Source of the DNA: Stenotrophomonas maltophilia D457 | GTDB taxonomy: Bacteria; Pseudomonadota; Gammaproteobacteria; Xanthomonadales; Xanthomonadaceae | Length of the DNA stretch: 64,000 nt | Direction: 5' to 3' | Assembly (NCBI RefSeq): GCF_000284595.1 | Contig: NC_017671.1 | Span: 4,497,001 to 4,561,000, forward strand | Shown: one piece after another, positions 25,101 through 35,690 of the stretch | Layout: each line of letters opens with the position of its first letter | How positions within the stretch are numbered: position 1 is the first letter of the stretch | The notes under the pieces: generated by a model | Seen by the model: only the letters and a program-made list of their open reading frames with translations | What the model was told of the DNA's origin: nothing | Database searches by the model: none | Translations under genes and position numbers: made by a program

Positions 25101-26492
25101 ATGGCGAAGATTCGATTCAAATTCGGCCTGACCGCGAAGACCTTCCTCGCGATCTTCACCGCCTGCCTGCTGGTGCTGGCAGTGAACGGCATTGCCAGCC
25201 GCGTGGCGTTCCAGACCGGCTTCCTGGACTACCTCAACGACCAGGGCGACCTGCGCATGCAGCGCGTGATGCCACACCTGCAGCGCGAGTACCGCACGCA
25301 CGGCGGCTGGGAGCATCTGCGCGGTGACAGTGACCGCTGGGCGCGGCTGCTGCGCCCGGACCTGGGCCATGGGCACGAGGGGCCCGTGCCGCCGCTGTCC
25401 GACCAGACCGGGGTTCCCTCGCGGCTGGGCCTGTTCGATGCGCAGCATCGGTTCGTGGCCGGCAACCCGGACGCGATCAGCGACGACGAGCCGCACAGTG
25501 TGCAGGTGGACGGACACACCGTCGGCTGGCTGGGCATGGTGCCGTTCCAGACCGTCATCGCCACCAACGACCTGAATTTCTACAACACCCAGGTGCGCGC
25601 ATGGTGGGTGATCGGCATCTCGCTGCTGCTGGTGACCGTAGTGCTGGCCTGGCTGGTGTCGCGCGCGCTGCGCCAGCGCCTGGCCAAGCTGGCCGCCGCC
25701 ACCCACCGGCTCGCCGCCGGCGACTACGCCACCCGCATCGAGCGCACCAGCGATGACGAGCTGGATGCACTGGTCAACGACTTCAACCGGATGGCGCAGG
25801 CGCTGGACGACACCGAGCGCAACCGCCGCGCCTTCATCGCCGACATCTCGCACGAACTGCGCACGCCGCTGGCGGTGGTGCGCGCCGAACTGGAGGCGAT
25901 CGAGGACGGCATCCGCCCGCTGGACCGCGCCAACCTGGGTGCCCTGCAGGGCGAGATCCGCCAGCTGGGCAAGCTGATCGACGACCTGCACGACCTGTCG
26001 ATGACCCAGTCCGGTGGCCTGGCCTACCGCTTCGCCCCGCTGGACCTGGTGGCGCTGCTGCGTAGCGAGCTCAATGGCATGCGCGTGCGCTTCTCCACGG
26101 CGGGGCTGGCACTGGAAGAAGCGCTGCCCGCCACACCGCTGCAGGTGTCCGGTGACGAGCGCCGCCTGCAGCAGGTGCTGGCCAACCTGCTGGAAAACGC
26201 ACTGCGCTATACCCATGGCGGCGGCCGCGTGCGCGTGCAGGCTGCGCGCGTGCCCGCCGGCGTGCAGCTGATCGTGGAAGACACCGCGCCGGGCGTACCG
26301 GCCGACAAGTGCGCGCTGCTGTTCGAGCGCTTCTACCGGGTGGAGAGTTCGCGCAACCGCGCCAGCGGCGGCAGCGGGCTGGGCCTGGCCATCAGCCACA
26401 ACATCATCCTCGCCCACCACGGCCATATCCACGCCGAGCCCTCGCCGCTGGGCGGGCTGCGCGTGGTCGTCACCCTGCCGGAGTCCGCATGA
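25101..26492 (+). CDS. smeS: Two-component sensor histidine kinase, SmeS-like
   Basis: A 463-aa membrane kinase of the BaeS type. TM1 spans about residues 12-33 and a periplasmic sensor about 34-168. TM2 (WWVIGISLLLVTVVLAWLV) is followed by a HAMP domain. The HisKA box FIADISHELRTPLAVV has phospho-acceptor His251, and HATPase motifs follow (N-box LLENALRYT, G-box GGSGLGLAISHNI). It signals to the overlapping response regulator gene (ATGA at 26489). It is divergent from smeABC and likely senses envelope or drug stress. The ATG at 25101 was preferred over one at 25032 because the sequence then starts just before TM1. Confidence 0.88.
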   Translation: MAKIRFKFGLTAKTFLAIFTACLLVLAVNGIASRVAFQTGFLDYLNDQGDLRMQRVMPHLQREYRTHGGWEHLRGDSDRWARLLRPDLGHGHEGPVPPLSDQTGVPSRLGLFDAQHRFVAGNPDAISDDEPHSVQVDGHTVGWLGMVPFQTVIATNDLNFYNTQVRAWWVIGISLLLVTVVLAWLVSRALRQRLAKLAAATHRLAAGDYATRIERTSDDELDALVNDFNRMAQALDDTERNRRAFIADISHELRTPLAVVRAELEAIEDGIRPLDRANLGALQGEIRQLGKLIDDLHDLSMTQSGGLAYRFAPLDLVALLRSELNGMRVRFSTAGLALEEALPATPLQVSGDERRLQQVLANLLENALRYTHGGGRVRVQAARVPAGVQLIVEDTAPGVPADKCALLFERFYRVESSRNRASGGSGLGLAISHNIILAHHGHIHAEPSPLGGLRVVVTLPESA

Positions 26493-27178
26493 GCCTGTCC
26501 CCCGCCGCGTCCGCGAAGATCCTGATCGTCGAGGATGAGCCACGCCTGGCCTCGGTGCTGCGCGACTACCTGGCCGCCGCCGGCATGACCAGCGAATGGG
26601 TGGACGATGGCGGCCAGGTGATCGACGCATTCGCGCGCTACCAGCCCGACCTGGTGCTGCTGGACCTGATGCTGCCGCAACGCGATGGCGTGGACCTGTG
26701 CCGCGAACTGCGCGCCGGCAGCGACGTACCGGTGATCATGGTCACCGCGCGGGTGGAAGAGATCGACCGCCTGCTGGGCCTGGACATCGGTGCCGACGAC
26801 TACATCTGCAAGCCGTTCAGTCCGCGCGAAGTGGTCGCGCGGGTGGTGGCGGTGCTGCGCCGTTACCGCCCGGACCCCGCTGCACGCGCCAACAGCGGCC
26901 TGCATATCGACGAACCGGCGGCACGCGCCACCTGGAACGGCAAGGGCCTGGACCTGACGCCGGTGGAATACCGCCTGCTGCGCACCCTGCTGGCCACGCC
27001 CGGCCGGATCTGGGCGCGCGATGAGCTGCTCGACCGCCTCTACCTGGACCACCGCGTAGTGGTCGACCGCACCGTCGACAGCCATGTGCGCAACCTGCGC
27101 CGCAAGCTGGCCGACGCCGGCATGGAAGGCGAACCGATCCGTTCGGTGTACGGCATGGGCTACAGCTACGAACCCTAG
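26489..27178 (+). CDS. smeR: Two-component response regulator, SmeR-like (OmpR/BaeR type)
   Basis: A 229-aa regulator with a receiver domain. The acidic pocket is VEDEP at residues 14-18, the phospho-acceptor Asp59 lies in LVLLDLMLP, Thr is in MVTAR and Lys in CKPFSPRE. A winged-helix output domain (about residues 130-225) contains LTPVEYRLLRTLLATPGRIW and VDSHVRNLRRKLADAG and ends SVYGMGYSYEP. It is translationally coupled to the kinase gene. It is expected to activate the divergent smeABC operon, which is established for the S. maltophilia SmeSR pair. Confidence 0.88.
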   Translation: MSLSPAASAKILIVEDEPRLASVLRDYLAAAGMTSEWVDDGGQVIDAFARYQPDLVLLDLMLPQRDGVDLCRELRAGSDVPVIMVTARVEEIDRLLGLDIGADDYICKPFSPREVVARVVAVLRRYRPDPAARANSGLHIDEPAARATWNGKGLDLTPVEYRLLRTLLATPGRIWARDELLDRLYLDHRVVVDRTVDSHVRNLRRKLADAGMEGEPIRSVYGMGYSYEP

Positions 27179-27181
27179 CCG

Positions 27182-27258
27182 GTAGTGCCGGCCGCTGGCC
27201 GGCAACCGCAGAATTCCAGGTGCGTCCATTGAGGTTGCCGGCCAGCGGCCGGCACTAC
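27182..27258. repeat. GTAG palindrome pair, left of the nucleotidyltransferase gene
   Basis: GTAGTGCCGGCCGCTGGCCG, a spacer containing GCAGAATTCCAGGT, then the inverted arm ending CCGGCACTAC. It is nearly identical, in the same orientation, to the pair at 28155-28230 on the other side of the next gene. Confidence 0.92.
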
Positions 27259-27313
27259 CCGTGCGCAACTGCGCTACAGTCGAGCACGCTCGACATCAAC
27301 GGATCACGACTGC

Positions 27314-28135
27314 ATGGACGACATCCACCCGATCGCGCCGGGCAAGCGCGCCGCCATTCTTTCCAGCCTCGCCGACATCGAACGGCGACACGACGTGCGC
27401 GTTCTGCTGGCGTGCGAGTCCGGCAGCCGTGGCTGGGGCTTCTCTTCGCCGGACAGCGATTACGATGCACGCTTCATCTACGTGCATCGCCAGCCGTGGT
27501 ATCTCACCGTCAACGAGAGCACCGGCCCCGGCGATGCGCAGCGGGACGTGATCGAACTGCCGATCGACGATGAGCTCGATGTCAGCGGCTGGGACCTGCG
27601 CAAGGCATTGCGCCTGGTTTCAAAATCCAATCCGACACTGATTGAATGGCTGCGCTCGCCGATCATCTACCAGCAGGATCACACCGCAGTGTCGCAGCTT
27701 TGGAAGGCAGCTGAGTCGTTCTATTCACCACTGGGCACGTGGTGGCACTACTTCAACATGGCGCGCTCGAACCATCGCGGTTACCTGCGTGGCGAAACGG
27801 TACGCACGAAGAAGTACCTGTACGTGCTGCGCCCACTGCTGGCCTGCCAGTGGATCGAGCACGAACAGACCCCCCCGCCGATGGCCTTCGAGGACCTGCT
27901 GGACCGGCTGCTGCCGCACGGCCCGGTGCGTGAAGCCATCGATGCCCTGCTGGCGGTTAAACGCGCCAGTGCCGAGGTCAGTGCCGGACCACGCATCGCG
28001 GCGATCAGCGATTTCATCGATCGTGAACTGGCCATCCGGACTGCGCAGGCGCCGCAGCTGCCCGCTGGACACGGTGATGCGGCGTGGCTGGATGAGCTGT
28101 TCCGGCAGATGCTGGCCGAGCACGCGCCGATCTGA
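27314..28135 (+). CDS. Predicted nucleotidyltransferase (YcgL/RlaP type, COG3541-like)
   Basis: A 273-aa protein with an N-terminal polymerase-beta-like nucleotidyltransferase domain. The GS-box and metal Asp pair read ESGSRGWGFSSPDSDYDARF (about residues 37-56), followed by IELPIDDELDVSGWDLRKAL. The helical remainder includes NHRGYLRGETVRTKKYLYVLR. Related proteins occur in bacteria and phages (RNA-ligase-associated predicted nucleotidyltransferases); substrate and function are unknown. It is isolated between two near-identical repeat pairs in direct orientation and has no co-transcribed neighbour. It could be an RNA-repair or defence-type accessory gene, but nothing else at the locus supports that. 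Confidence 0.8.
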   Translation: MDDIHPIAPGKRAAILSSLADIERRHDVRVLLACESGSRGWGFSSPDSDYDARFIYVHRQPWYLTVNESTGPGDAQRDVIELPIDDELDVSGWDLRKALRLVSKSNPTLIEWLRSPIIYQQDHTAVSQLWKAAESFYSPLGTWWHYFNMARSNHRGYLRGETVRTKKYLYVLRPLLACQWIEHEQTPPPMAFEDLLDRLLPHGPVREAIDALLAVKRASAEVSAGPRIAAISDFIDRELAIRTAQAPQLPAGHGDAAWLDELFRQMLAEHAPI

Positions 28136-28154
28136 GCGGCTGCACCTGACTCGG

Positions 28155-28230
28155 GTAGTGCCGGCCGCTGGCCGGCAACCGCAGAATTCCAGGTACGCCC
28201 ATGACGTTGCCGGCCAGCGGCCGGCACTAC
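28155..28230. repeat. GTAG palindrome pair, right of the nucleotidyltransferase gene
   Basis: Same arms and same internal GCAGAATTCCAGGT spacer as the pair at 27182-27258; the differences lie within the right part of the spacer. Direct-repeat spacing is about 970 bp. Confidence 0.92.
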
Positions 28231-28276
28231 CACGCAGGTATCATCGCGGTGAACGCCCTGATTTCCGGAGACACCG

Positions 28277-28807
28277 ATGAACCCGCTGCGCCCCTTCCGC
28301 GACAAGATGCCCGTCCTCGGCCAGCGCGTGTACATCGATCCGGCCTGCACCCTCATCGGTGACGTGGAACTGGCCGAGGACGTATCAGTGTGGCCGGGTA
28401 CGATCATCCGCGGCGACGTCAATTACGTCCGCATCGGTGCGCGCACCAATGTGCAGGACGGCACCATCATCCACGTCAGCCACCACAGCCCGTACAACAA
28501 GGCCGGTTACCCGACCCTGATCGGCGAAGGCGTGACCGTCGGCCATGGCTGCATCATCCACGCCTGCACCATCGGTGATTACAGCCTGATCGGCATGGGC
28601 GCCTGCATCCTCGATGGCGCCCGTGTGGAACGCCATGGCTTCGTCGGTGCCGGAGCGGTGGTCGGCCCGGGCAAGGTGGTCGGTGAAGGTGAGCTCTGGG
28701 TGGGCAACCCGGCCCGCCCGGCGCGCACGCTGAGCGACAAGGAGATCGAGTCGCTGCACTATTCGGCCGACCACTACGTGCGGCTGAAGGACGAATACCT
28801 GGGCTGA
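28277..28807 (+). CDS. Gamma carbonic anhydrase-like hexapeptide protein (YrdA type)
   Basis: A 176-aa left-handed beta-helix protein of the gamma-class carbonic anhydrase superfamily. Repeats run from about residue 20 to 140, for example CTLIGDVELAEDVSVWPGTI, VRIGARTNVQDGTIIHVS and GHGCIIHACTIGDYSLIGMG. The His ligands of the trimer zinc site are represented by IIHVSHH and VGHGCIIHAC. YrdA-type proteins bind metal, but carbonic anhydrase activity is often not detected. Single gene with the GGAGAC ribosome site 8 bp before ATG. Confidence 0.88.
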   Translation: MNPLRPFRDKMPVLGQRVYIDPACTLIGDVELAEDVSVWPGTIIRGDVNYVRIGARTNVQDGTIIHVSHHSPYNKAGYPTLIGEGVTVGHGCIIHACTIGDYSLIGMGACILDGARVERHGFVGAGAVVGPGKVVGEGELWVGNPARPARTLSDKEIESLHYSADHYVRLKDEYLG

Positions 28808-28930
28808 ACGGCCAACGCCGCCATGCGGCTCTGCTAAAGTCTGGGCCCGACCAGGACCTGTCGAGACCCCCATGCCTGTGGCTGCCTGCCGGAGAGGACT
28901 CCGCCGCCCACAACGAAGGCCATCGCACTG

Positions 28931-29620
28931 ATGGCCGCACCGATGCTCGATACCTACCGCGAGGTGGTGACGCCGGAGGGTGTGCCGCTGCAGTTGCCGG
29001 CGGCCGGCCCGGTGCCCCGGGCGATGGCCTGGCTGATCGATCTGGGCGTGCGCATCGCGGTGCTGGTGCTGATGTCGATTCCGCTGGCACTGCTGGATTC
29101 GTTCGGCTCCGGGCTCGGCCTGGTGCTGATGTTCCTGGTTTACTGGGCCTACCCGATCGTCTGCGAAGCGCGGTGGGGCCGCACCCTGGGCAAGCGCGCA
29201 CTGGGCCTGCACGTGCTCGCGCGCGATGGCGCGCCGGTGGGCTGGATGGCCGCCATCACCCGCAACCTGCTGCGCACCGTGGACATGCTGCCGTTCGGCT
29301 ATGCACTGGGCCTGATCAGCAGCCTGTTCGATTCCCACGGCCGCCGCCTCGGCGACCTGGTGGCCGGTACCGTGGTGGTGCATGCACCGGTGCTGTACCT
29401 GCCGCCTCCGCCCACCATCGACAGCGTGCTGGCCCCGCCGCAGCCGCTGCGACCGGAAGAACAGGCGGCGCTGATGGCCTTCGCCGAGCGCGCGCCGCGG
29501 CTGTCGGCGGCACGCCAGCAGGAACTGGCCGGCATTGCCGAGCCACTGACCGGCACCCACGGCCAGGTCGGCGTGCTGCGCCTGTATGCCATGGCCAACT
29601 GGCTGCTGGGGCGGCGATGA
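28931..29620 (+). CDS. RDD family membrane protein
   Basis: A 229-aa protein with an RDD domain in about the first 160 residues. The Arg-Asp-type signature lies in PVPRAMAWLIDLGVRIAVLV, with membrane helices LMSIPLALLDSFGSGLGLVL and WAYPIVCEARWGRTLGKRAL. The C-terminal segment (LRPEEQAALMAFAERAPRLS) is cytoplasmic and helical. RDD proteins have been linked to ion transport, but most are uncharacterised. It is the first gene of a six-gene operon and overlaps the SpoIIM-like gene by 4 bp. A GGAGAGGAC run upstream is not adjacent to the ATG. Confidence 0.87.
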   Translation: MAAPMLDTYREVVTPEGVPLQLPAAGPVPRAMAWLIDLGVRIAVLVLMSIPLALLDSFGSGLGLVLMFLVYWAYPIVCEARWGRTLGKRALGLHVLARDGAPVGWMAAITRNLLRTVDMLPFGYALGLISSLFDSHGRRLGDLVAGTVVVHAPVLYLPPPPTIDSVLAPPQPLRPEEQAALMAFAERAPRLSAARQQELAGIAEPLTGTHGQVGVLRLYAMANWLLGRR

Positions 29621-30609
29621 AGCAGGAACAGTTCGTCGCCCGCTACCAGCAGGAATGGCAGGACCTGGAACACTGGCTGCTGCTGCGCGCCGGTGCTTCG
29701 CGCCGCACGCGGCGCAAGGCCAGCGCGCTCGCGCTGGACGATACCGCCTTCCCGCAGCGCTACCGGCGCCTGTGCCAGCAGCTGGCGCTGGCCCGCGAGC
29801 GCGGCTACAGCCCGCAGCTGGTGCAGCGCCTGCAGCAGTTGATGCAGCAGGGCCACAGCGTGCTGTACCGCACGCCGCCGACGCGCTGGCGCGGTGCGCT
29901 GGAATTCCTGGTGGCCGACTTCCCGTTGCTGGTGCGCAGCCAGGCGCGCAGCATGTGGGTGGCGCTGGCGATGTTCGCGCTGCCGGCGCTGGCCTGCTTC
30001 GTGCTGGTGCAGGTCTATCCGGACCTGATCCACATGGTGATGGACAACCGCCAGATCGCCGAGATGGAGCGCATGTACGATCCGGCCGCCGAGCGCCTGG
30101 GACGCGACAGCGGCACCGACTGGATGATGTTCGGCCACTACATCCTCAACAACATCAGCATCGCCCTGCGTACCTTCGCCAGCGGCCTGCTGGCCGGCCT
30201 GGGCACGCTGCTGGTGCTGCTGTTCAACGGCGTGATCATCGGTTCGGTGGCGGGCCACCTGCAGCACATCGGCCATGGTGATCCGTTCTGGCGCTTCGTC
30301 GCAGGCCATGGTGCCTTCGAGCTGACCGCGATCGTGATCGCCGGCGGTGCCGGTCTGCAGCTGGGCATGAAACTGCTGGCACCCGGCCGGCGCAGCCGCC
30401 TGGATGCACTGGTCGAGGGCGGCCGCATCGGTGCGCGCCTGTGCCTGGGCGTGGCGTTCATGCTGCTGGTGGCCGCGTTCATCGAAGCCTTCTGGTCGTC
30501 GATTGCCGACGTGCCGGCGTGGGGCAAGTTCAGCGTGGCCGGCATGCTGTGGGCCGGCGTGCTGCTGTGGCTGTGGCGCGGCGGACGCGGAGGCGGCCAT
30601 GCGCATTGA
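29617..30609 (+). CDS. Stage II sporulation protein M-like membrane protein (DUF95)
   Basis: A 330-aa protein. An N-terminal cytoplasmic helical part contains FVARYQQEWQDLEHWLLLRA and a basic stretch. The SpoIIM domain with about five helices includes HYILNNISIALRTFASGLLA, GHGAFELTAIVIAGGAGLQL and a last helix near residue 315. SpoIIM acts in engulfment in spore formers; in non-spore-formers the family occurs beside RDD, MoxR and DUF58 genes, with unknown role. The start ATG at 29617 overlaps the RDD gene stop, and the end overlaps the next gene by 11 bp. Confidence 0.87.
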   Translation: MKQEQFVARYQQEWQDLEHWLLLRAGASRRTRRKASALALDDTAFPQRYRRLCQQLALARERGYSPQLVQRLQQLMQQGHSVLYRTPPTRWRGALEFLVADFPLLVRSQARSMWVALAMFALPALACFVLVQVYPDLIHMVMDNRQIAEMERMYDPAAERLGRDSGTDWMMFGHYILNNISIALRTFASGLLAGLGTLLVLLFNGVIIGSVAGHLQHIGHGDPFWRFVAGHGAFELTAIVIAGGAGLQLGMKLLAPGRRSRLDALVEGGRIGARLCLGVAFMLLVAAFIEAFWSSIADVPAWGKFSVAGMLWAGVLLWLWRGGRGGGHAH

Positions 30610-32215
30610 CCACCTGGACGTGGTGCTGCGCGCGCGCAGCGGCTGGGAAGCAATGGAGCTGGGCAGTGCCCTGTCGCGCCGCCACGCACGCGCGGTATGG
30701 GGCAGCTGGCTGCTGGCCAGTGCGCCGCTGTTCGTGGTCTTCAACGCGCTGGGCTGGTGGCTGGATGCATTCGGCTGGGCGTGGCTGGCGATGTGGTGGT
30801 GCAAGCCGCTGTTCGAACGGGCGCCGCTGTACGTGCTGTCGCGTGGCATCTTCGGCGAGCCGGTCGGTACGCTGGCGGCCCTGCGCGCGCAACGCAGCTG
30901 GGGCAATGCAGGTTTCTGGGGCTACCTGGGCTGGCGCCGTTTCAGCGTGCTGCGCAGCCTGTGCCTGCCGGTGAACCTGCTGGAGGGCAATGCGCCGGCC
31001 CAGCGCGGTGCACGCCGCCGTGCCGTGGCCGCTGGTGCGGCGGGTGCCGCCGCCGTGCTGACCGTGGCCTGCATGGCGTTTGAAGCGGTGCTGGTGTCCG
31101 GTGCGATCGGCGCGGTGTTCATGTTCATGCCGCTGGAGCTGATGTCCGAATCATGGCGTGCCGCGTGGGACATGATCGGCCAGGACACACCCGCCTGGGC
31201 GCGGGCCGGCTTCAACCTGGCGTGCTGGCTGGCCTCGGTGCTGATCGGTCCGTTCTACGTCGGCGCCGGCTTCGGCCTGTACTTGAACCGGCGCACGCAG
31301 ATGGAAGCGTGGGACGTTGAGATCGCCCTGCGCCGCCTGCGCGAGCGGCTGCTGCCGGCGGCATCCACGCTGGCCCTGCTGCTGTGCCTTGCCCTGCCGC
31401 TGGCCTCCGCGCCAGTGCATGCGCAGGACGCGCAGACGGCCGCAGAACAGGCCGACGATGCCGGAGAGGACGAGGACAGCGCGGAGGAACCGGCCACTGC
31501 GGCGAACGATCCGGCCAATGCACCGGCCATGATCTTCGGTGCAGCGCCAGTGGACACCGCCGGCTTCCGCCAGGCGGTTAACCGCGCCTATGAGGACCCG
31601 CTGCAGCGCCCGACCCGCGAGATCACCCGCTGGAAGCCGATCGAGCAGGCCGAGGAAAAAAAGAAGGAAGACAAGCAGCTGCAGCGTGACACCAACAGCA
31701 AGGGTGAACGCAAAGCGCGCAAGGACGGCATCGCCTGGCTGGCACGCCTGGCCGAGTGGGGCCTGTGGGGCCTGCTGGGCGTCCTGCTGCTGGTGCTGCT
31801 GCTGACCGCACGGCTGTGGCTGCCGTGGCTGCGCGGCAGTGGCCGGCGCAAGGCCGAGGCCGCACCGCAGGTAGTGGAAGAACCGGTGGAACTGCCGGTC
31901 GTGCTGCCGCCGGACGTGGCCACCCAGGCCGGCCTGCTGTGGGACCAGGGGCGGCCGCGGCAGGCGCTGGCCCTGCTGTACCGCGCCAGCGTGCGCACGG
32001 TGGGCGAGCGCAGCGGCATCGCGCTTCCGCCCGGTGCCACCGAAGCGCAATGCCTGCGCGCGTCGCGGCGCATGCCCGATGCCACCGACCGTGACCTGTT
32101 CGCGCGCATCGTGCGCATGTGGCAGTACGCCGCCTACGGTGGCCGCCTGCCCAGCCGCGCCGATTTCGATGCATTGGCCGATACCCTGCGCCGGCAGTAC
32201 AGGTGGCTGGCATGA
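30599..32215 (+). CDS. Large membrane protein with C-terminal DUF4129 domain
   Basis: A 538-aa protein starting MRIDHLDVVLRARSGWEAM. It has about four N-terminal membrane helices (to roughly residue 235). A further helix ends in a signal-like ALPLASAPVHAQ near residue 275. An acidic Ala/Glu-rich linker, one more helix (WGLWGLLGVLLLVLLLTARL) and a C-terminal DUF4129 domain follow, the last with LLWDQGRPRQALALLYRASV and LFARIVRMWQYAAYGGRLPS. DUF4129 is usual in MoxR-DUF58 operons. The internal secretion-type segment suggests fusion of two ancestral proteins. It overlaps both neighbours. Confidence 0.85.
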   Translation: MRIDHLDVVLRARSGWEAMELGSALSRRHARAVWGSWLLASAPLFVVFNALGWWLDAFGWAWLAMWWCKPLFERAPLYVLSRGIFGEPVGTLAALRAQRSWGNAGFWGYLGWRRFSVLRSLCLPVNLLEGNAPAQRGARRRAVAAGAAGAAAVLTVACMAFEAVLVSGAIGAVFMFMPLELMSESWRAAWDMIGQDTPAWARAGFNLACWLASVLIGPFYVGAGFGLYLNRRTQMEAWDVEIALRRLRERLLPAASTLALLLCLALPLASAPVHAQDAQTAAEQADDAGEDEDSAEEPATAANDPANAPAMIFGAAPVDTAGFRQAVNRAYEDPLQRPTREITRWKPIEQAEEKKKEDKQLQRDTNSKGERKARKDGIAWLARLAEWGLWGLLGVLLLVLLLTARLWLPWLRGSGRRKAEAAPQVVEEPVELPVVLPPDVATQAGLLWDQGRPRQALALLYRASVRTVGERSGIALPPGATEAQCLRASRRMPDATDRDLFARIVRMWQYAAYGGRLPSRADFDALADTLRRQYRWLA

Positions 32216-33392
32216 GTCCGCGCCTGTTCTGGTCGCTGCTGCTGGGTGGGCTGGTGCTGTTCGGCGTGCCGCTGACGATCCTCTACCTGCGCACGCACGA
32301 ACGCGTGACCGAGACCGTGCGGCTGCCGCCGCAGGGCGAAGCTGGCTACAACCCGCTGTACGTGCTGGGCCAGGCCCTGCGTGCCGATGGCATCGAGGTG
32401 CACTCGCGGCCGCGGCTGGACCTGCAGCAGATGGCGCTGGGCCCGCACGATACGGTGGTGCTGCTGCAGGACAGCAGCGAACTGCCGGCACCGGCGGCCA
32501 GGGCCCTGCTGGCCTGGGTTGATGGTGGTGGCCATCTGCTGGTGCGTACGCCGCCGCCCGCCGAGGACGACGCCAGCAGCACGCAGGGGCCCCTGCTGGA
32601 CCAGCTGGGCGTGGACAGCCTGTATCAGCAGAGTGACTGCCAGCCATTCCACGTCATCGATGATCCCAGCCACGTCGAGTTCTGCGGCGGCCGTCGCTTC
32701 ACGCTGGGCTTTGCCGCCAATGCGCGGGCCGAACGGCGCTGGGGCAACGAGCGCAACCTGGTGTTCGCGCGCCTGCGCCATGGCCAGGGCAAGGTGAGCG
32801 TGCTGGCCGACATGGAGTTCATGCGCGGCGAGGTGGACTCACCGGCGGCACGCCTGGCGTCGGCCGCAGGCAAGGCCAGTGATGGCCTGCACGATCTCTC
32901 GCACCGCGACCTGACCCGTTACCTGCTCGACCCGAATTACGGCAAGGGCACTTTCTGGCTGGTCTACGCCGCCCGCCCGCCGTCGCTGTGGGCGCGCCTG
33001 TTCTACCAGGCCTGGCCGCTGTGGGCGCCGCTGCTGCTGGCCCTGCTGGGCTGGTTGTGGGCCCGCTCGCAGCGCTTTGGCAGCCTGCTGCCGTCGCCGG
33101 TGCTGGAACGCCGCTCGCTGCTGGAGCACGTGCGTGCCAGTGGCGAGCTGCTGCTGCGCTTCGGCCACGGCACGCGCCTGTACGACGCCGTGTTCGCCCT
33201 GTTCCTGCATCGCCTGCGCCTGCGCGCACCGGTAGCCGCTGCACTGGACGGTGCGCCGCGCGATCAGGCCATCGCCGAACTGCTGAAATGGCCGCAAGGC
33301 CGTGTTGCCAGCGCGCTCACGCCCCCGCCACCGCACGATTCCTCCGCCCTGCGCGAGCGCATCCGCTTGCTGCTCCAGATGAGATCCCTGCT

Positions 33393-33396
<4 letters not shown>
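32212..33396 (+). CDS. DUF4350 domain membrane protein
   Basis: A 394-aa protein with an N-terminal helix (LFWSLLLGGLVLFGVPLTIL). A DUF4350 region resembling a glutamine-amidotransferase-like or GldG-like fold contains GQALRADGIEVHSRPRLDLQ, VVLLQDSSELPAPAARALLA and VDGGGHLLVRTP. A second helix lies near residue 265, before a cytoplasmic tail. Members are found with MoxR ATPases and DUF58 proteins; no activity is known. Start and stop overlap the neighbouring genes by 4 bp each, showing a tightly coupled operon. Confidence 0.85.
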
Positions 33397-34375
<979 letters not shown>

Positions 34376-34379
<4 letters not shown>

Positions 34380-35674
34380 GACCGGCCCCGCTGCTGCTGG
34401 CGCTGCTGCTGGCCTGGGCTGCCCTGGGCGGCCTGGTGCTGGGCGGGTGGCTGCCGCGCTGGAGCTGGGCGCTGGCAGCCGTCGTCATCGCGCTGCCCGC
34501 CTTGTGGGATCTGTGGCGGCAGTCGCGGCGTCCGTCGCCGCAGGTACAGCGCGAGCTGCCCGAAGCGCTGGCGCTGGGCGTGCGCCGCGAGGCGGCGCTG
34601 CGCCTGCAGGCCGAGCAATCGATGACGGTGCAGGTGTTCGACCTGGTGCCCGGCGGCTGGCCGCTGGAAGCGCTGCCGCAGCGCGTGCGCCTGCAGGCCG
34701 GTACGGCGTCCACCCTGCACTACCACCTGCAGCCGCTGCAGCGTGGGCACTTCCGCTTCGAGGGGGTGCACCTGCGCATGCGTTCGCCGTGGCGCCTGTG
34801 GTGGCAGCAACGCACGCTGCCGCCGGCGCTGGAGGTGCGGGTCTATCCGAACTTCGTGCCGCTCACCCGCTTCGCATTGTTCAGTGCCGACCAGGCCTCG
34901 CGGCTGGTTGGTGCGCACGTGAAGCGCCGCCGTGGCGAAGGCACCGATTTCCACCAGATGCGCGAGTACCGCATCGGCGACAGCCTGCGCCAGCTCGACT
35001 GGAAGGCCACCGCGCGTGCGCGCAAGCTGATCTCGCGCGAATACCAGGACGAGAAGAACCAGCAGCTGCTGCTGATGCTGGACAGTGGCCGGCGCATGCT
35101 GGCCAGCGAAGGCGGGCTCTCGCACTTCGACCATGCCTTGAACGCCTCGCTGGTGGTGGCTTACCTGGCGCTGCGCCAGGGCGACGCTGCCGGCCTGTAC
35201 GCTGCCGGTGGCGAACGCCGCTGGGTGGCACCGCAGCGCGGCATGGGTACGGTCGAGCACCTGCTGCGCGCCAGCTACGACCTGCAGCCACGCGCGGTGG
35301 CCACCGATTACCTGGCCGCCGCCACCGAGGTGTCGCTGCGCCAGCGCCGGCGTGCGCTGGTGATGCTGGTCAGCAACGTGCGTGATGAGGACATCGAAGA
35401 CCTGCTGGCGGCAGTGCGCCTGCTGCAGCGGCGCCACCTGGTGTGCGTGGCCAGCCTGCGCGAACGCGAGCTGGACGGCGCACTGGAGGGCGAGGTGCAG
35501 ACACTGGAAGACGCCACCCAGGCCGGTGCCGCCGCGCTGTACCTGCAGCAACGCGCGAAGGCGCATGAGGCCCTGCGCAGCGAAAAGGTGATGGTGCTGG
35601 ACGTGACCGCCGATGCCCTGCCCGGCGCGCTGGTGGAACGCTATCTGGCGGTGAAGCGCGAAGGGCTGCTCTGA
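34376..35674 (+). CDS. DUF58 domain protein (MoxR partner)
   Basis: A 432-aa protein. Two adjacent N-terminal helices (LLLALLLAWAALGGLVLGGW; WALAAVVIALPALWDLW) are followed by a beta-rich part and the DUF58 motif EGTDFHQMREYRIGDSLRQL then DWKATARARKLISREYQDE. The C-terminal half has a VWA-like fold with the metal-site-like MLDSGRRML. Such proteins are the constant partner of MoxR ATPases. It is the last gene of the operon and stops 17 bp before a 12-unit repeat array. Confidence 0.9.
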
Positions 35675-35690
35675 TACCCGCGATCGCTCT

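Noticed and set aside
19202..27178. Assignment to SmeDEF, SmeYZ or SmeIJK
   Set aside because: SmeDEF is controlled by a TetR-type repressor, SmeYZ has a different neighbourhood, and SmeIJK has two pump genes. A single pump gene, lipoprotein channel and divergent kinase/regulator pair fit SmeABC-SmeSR best.
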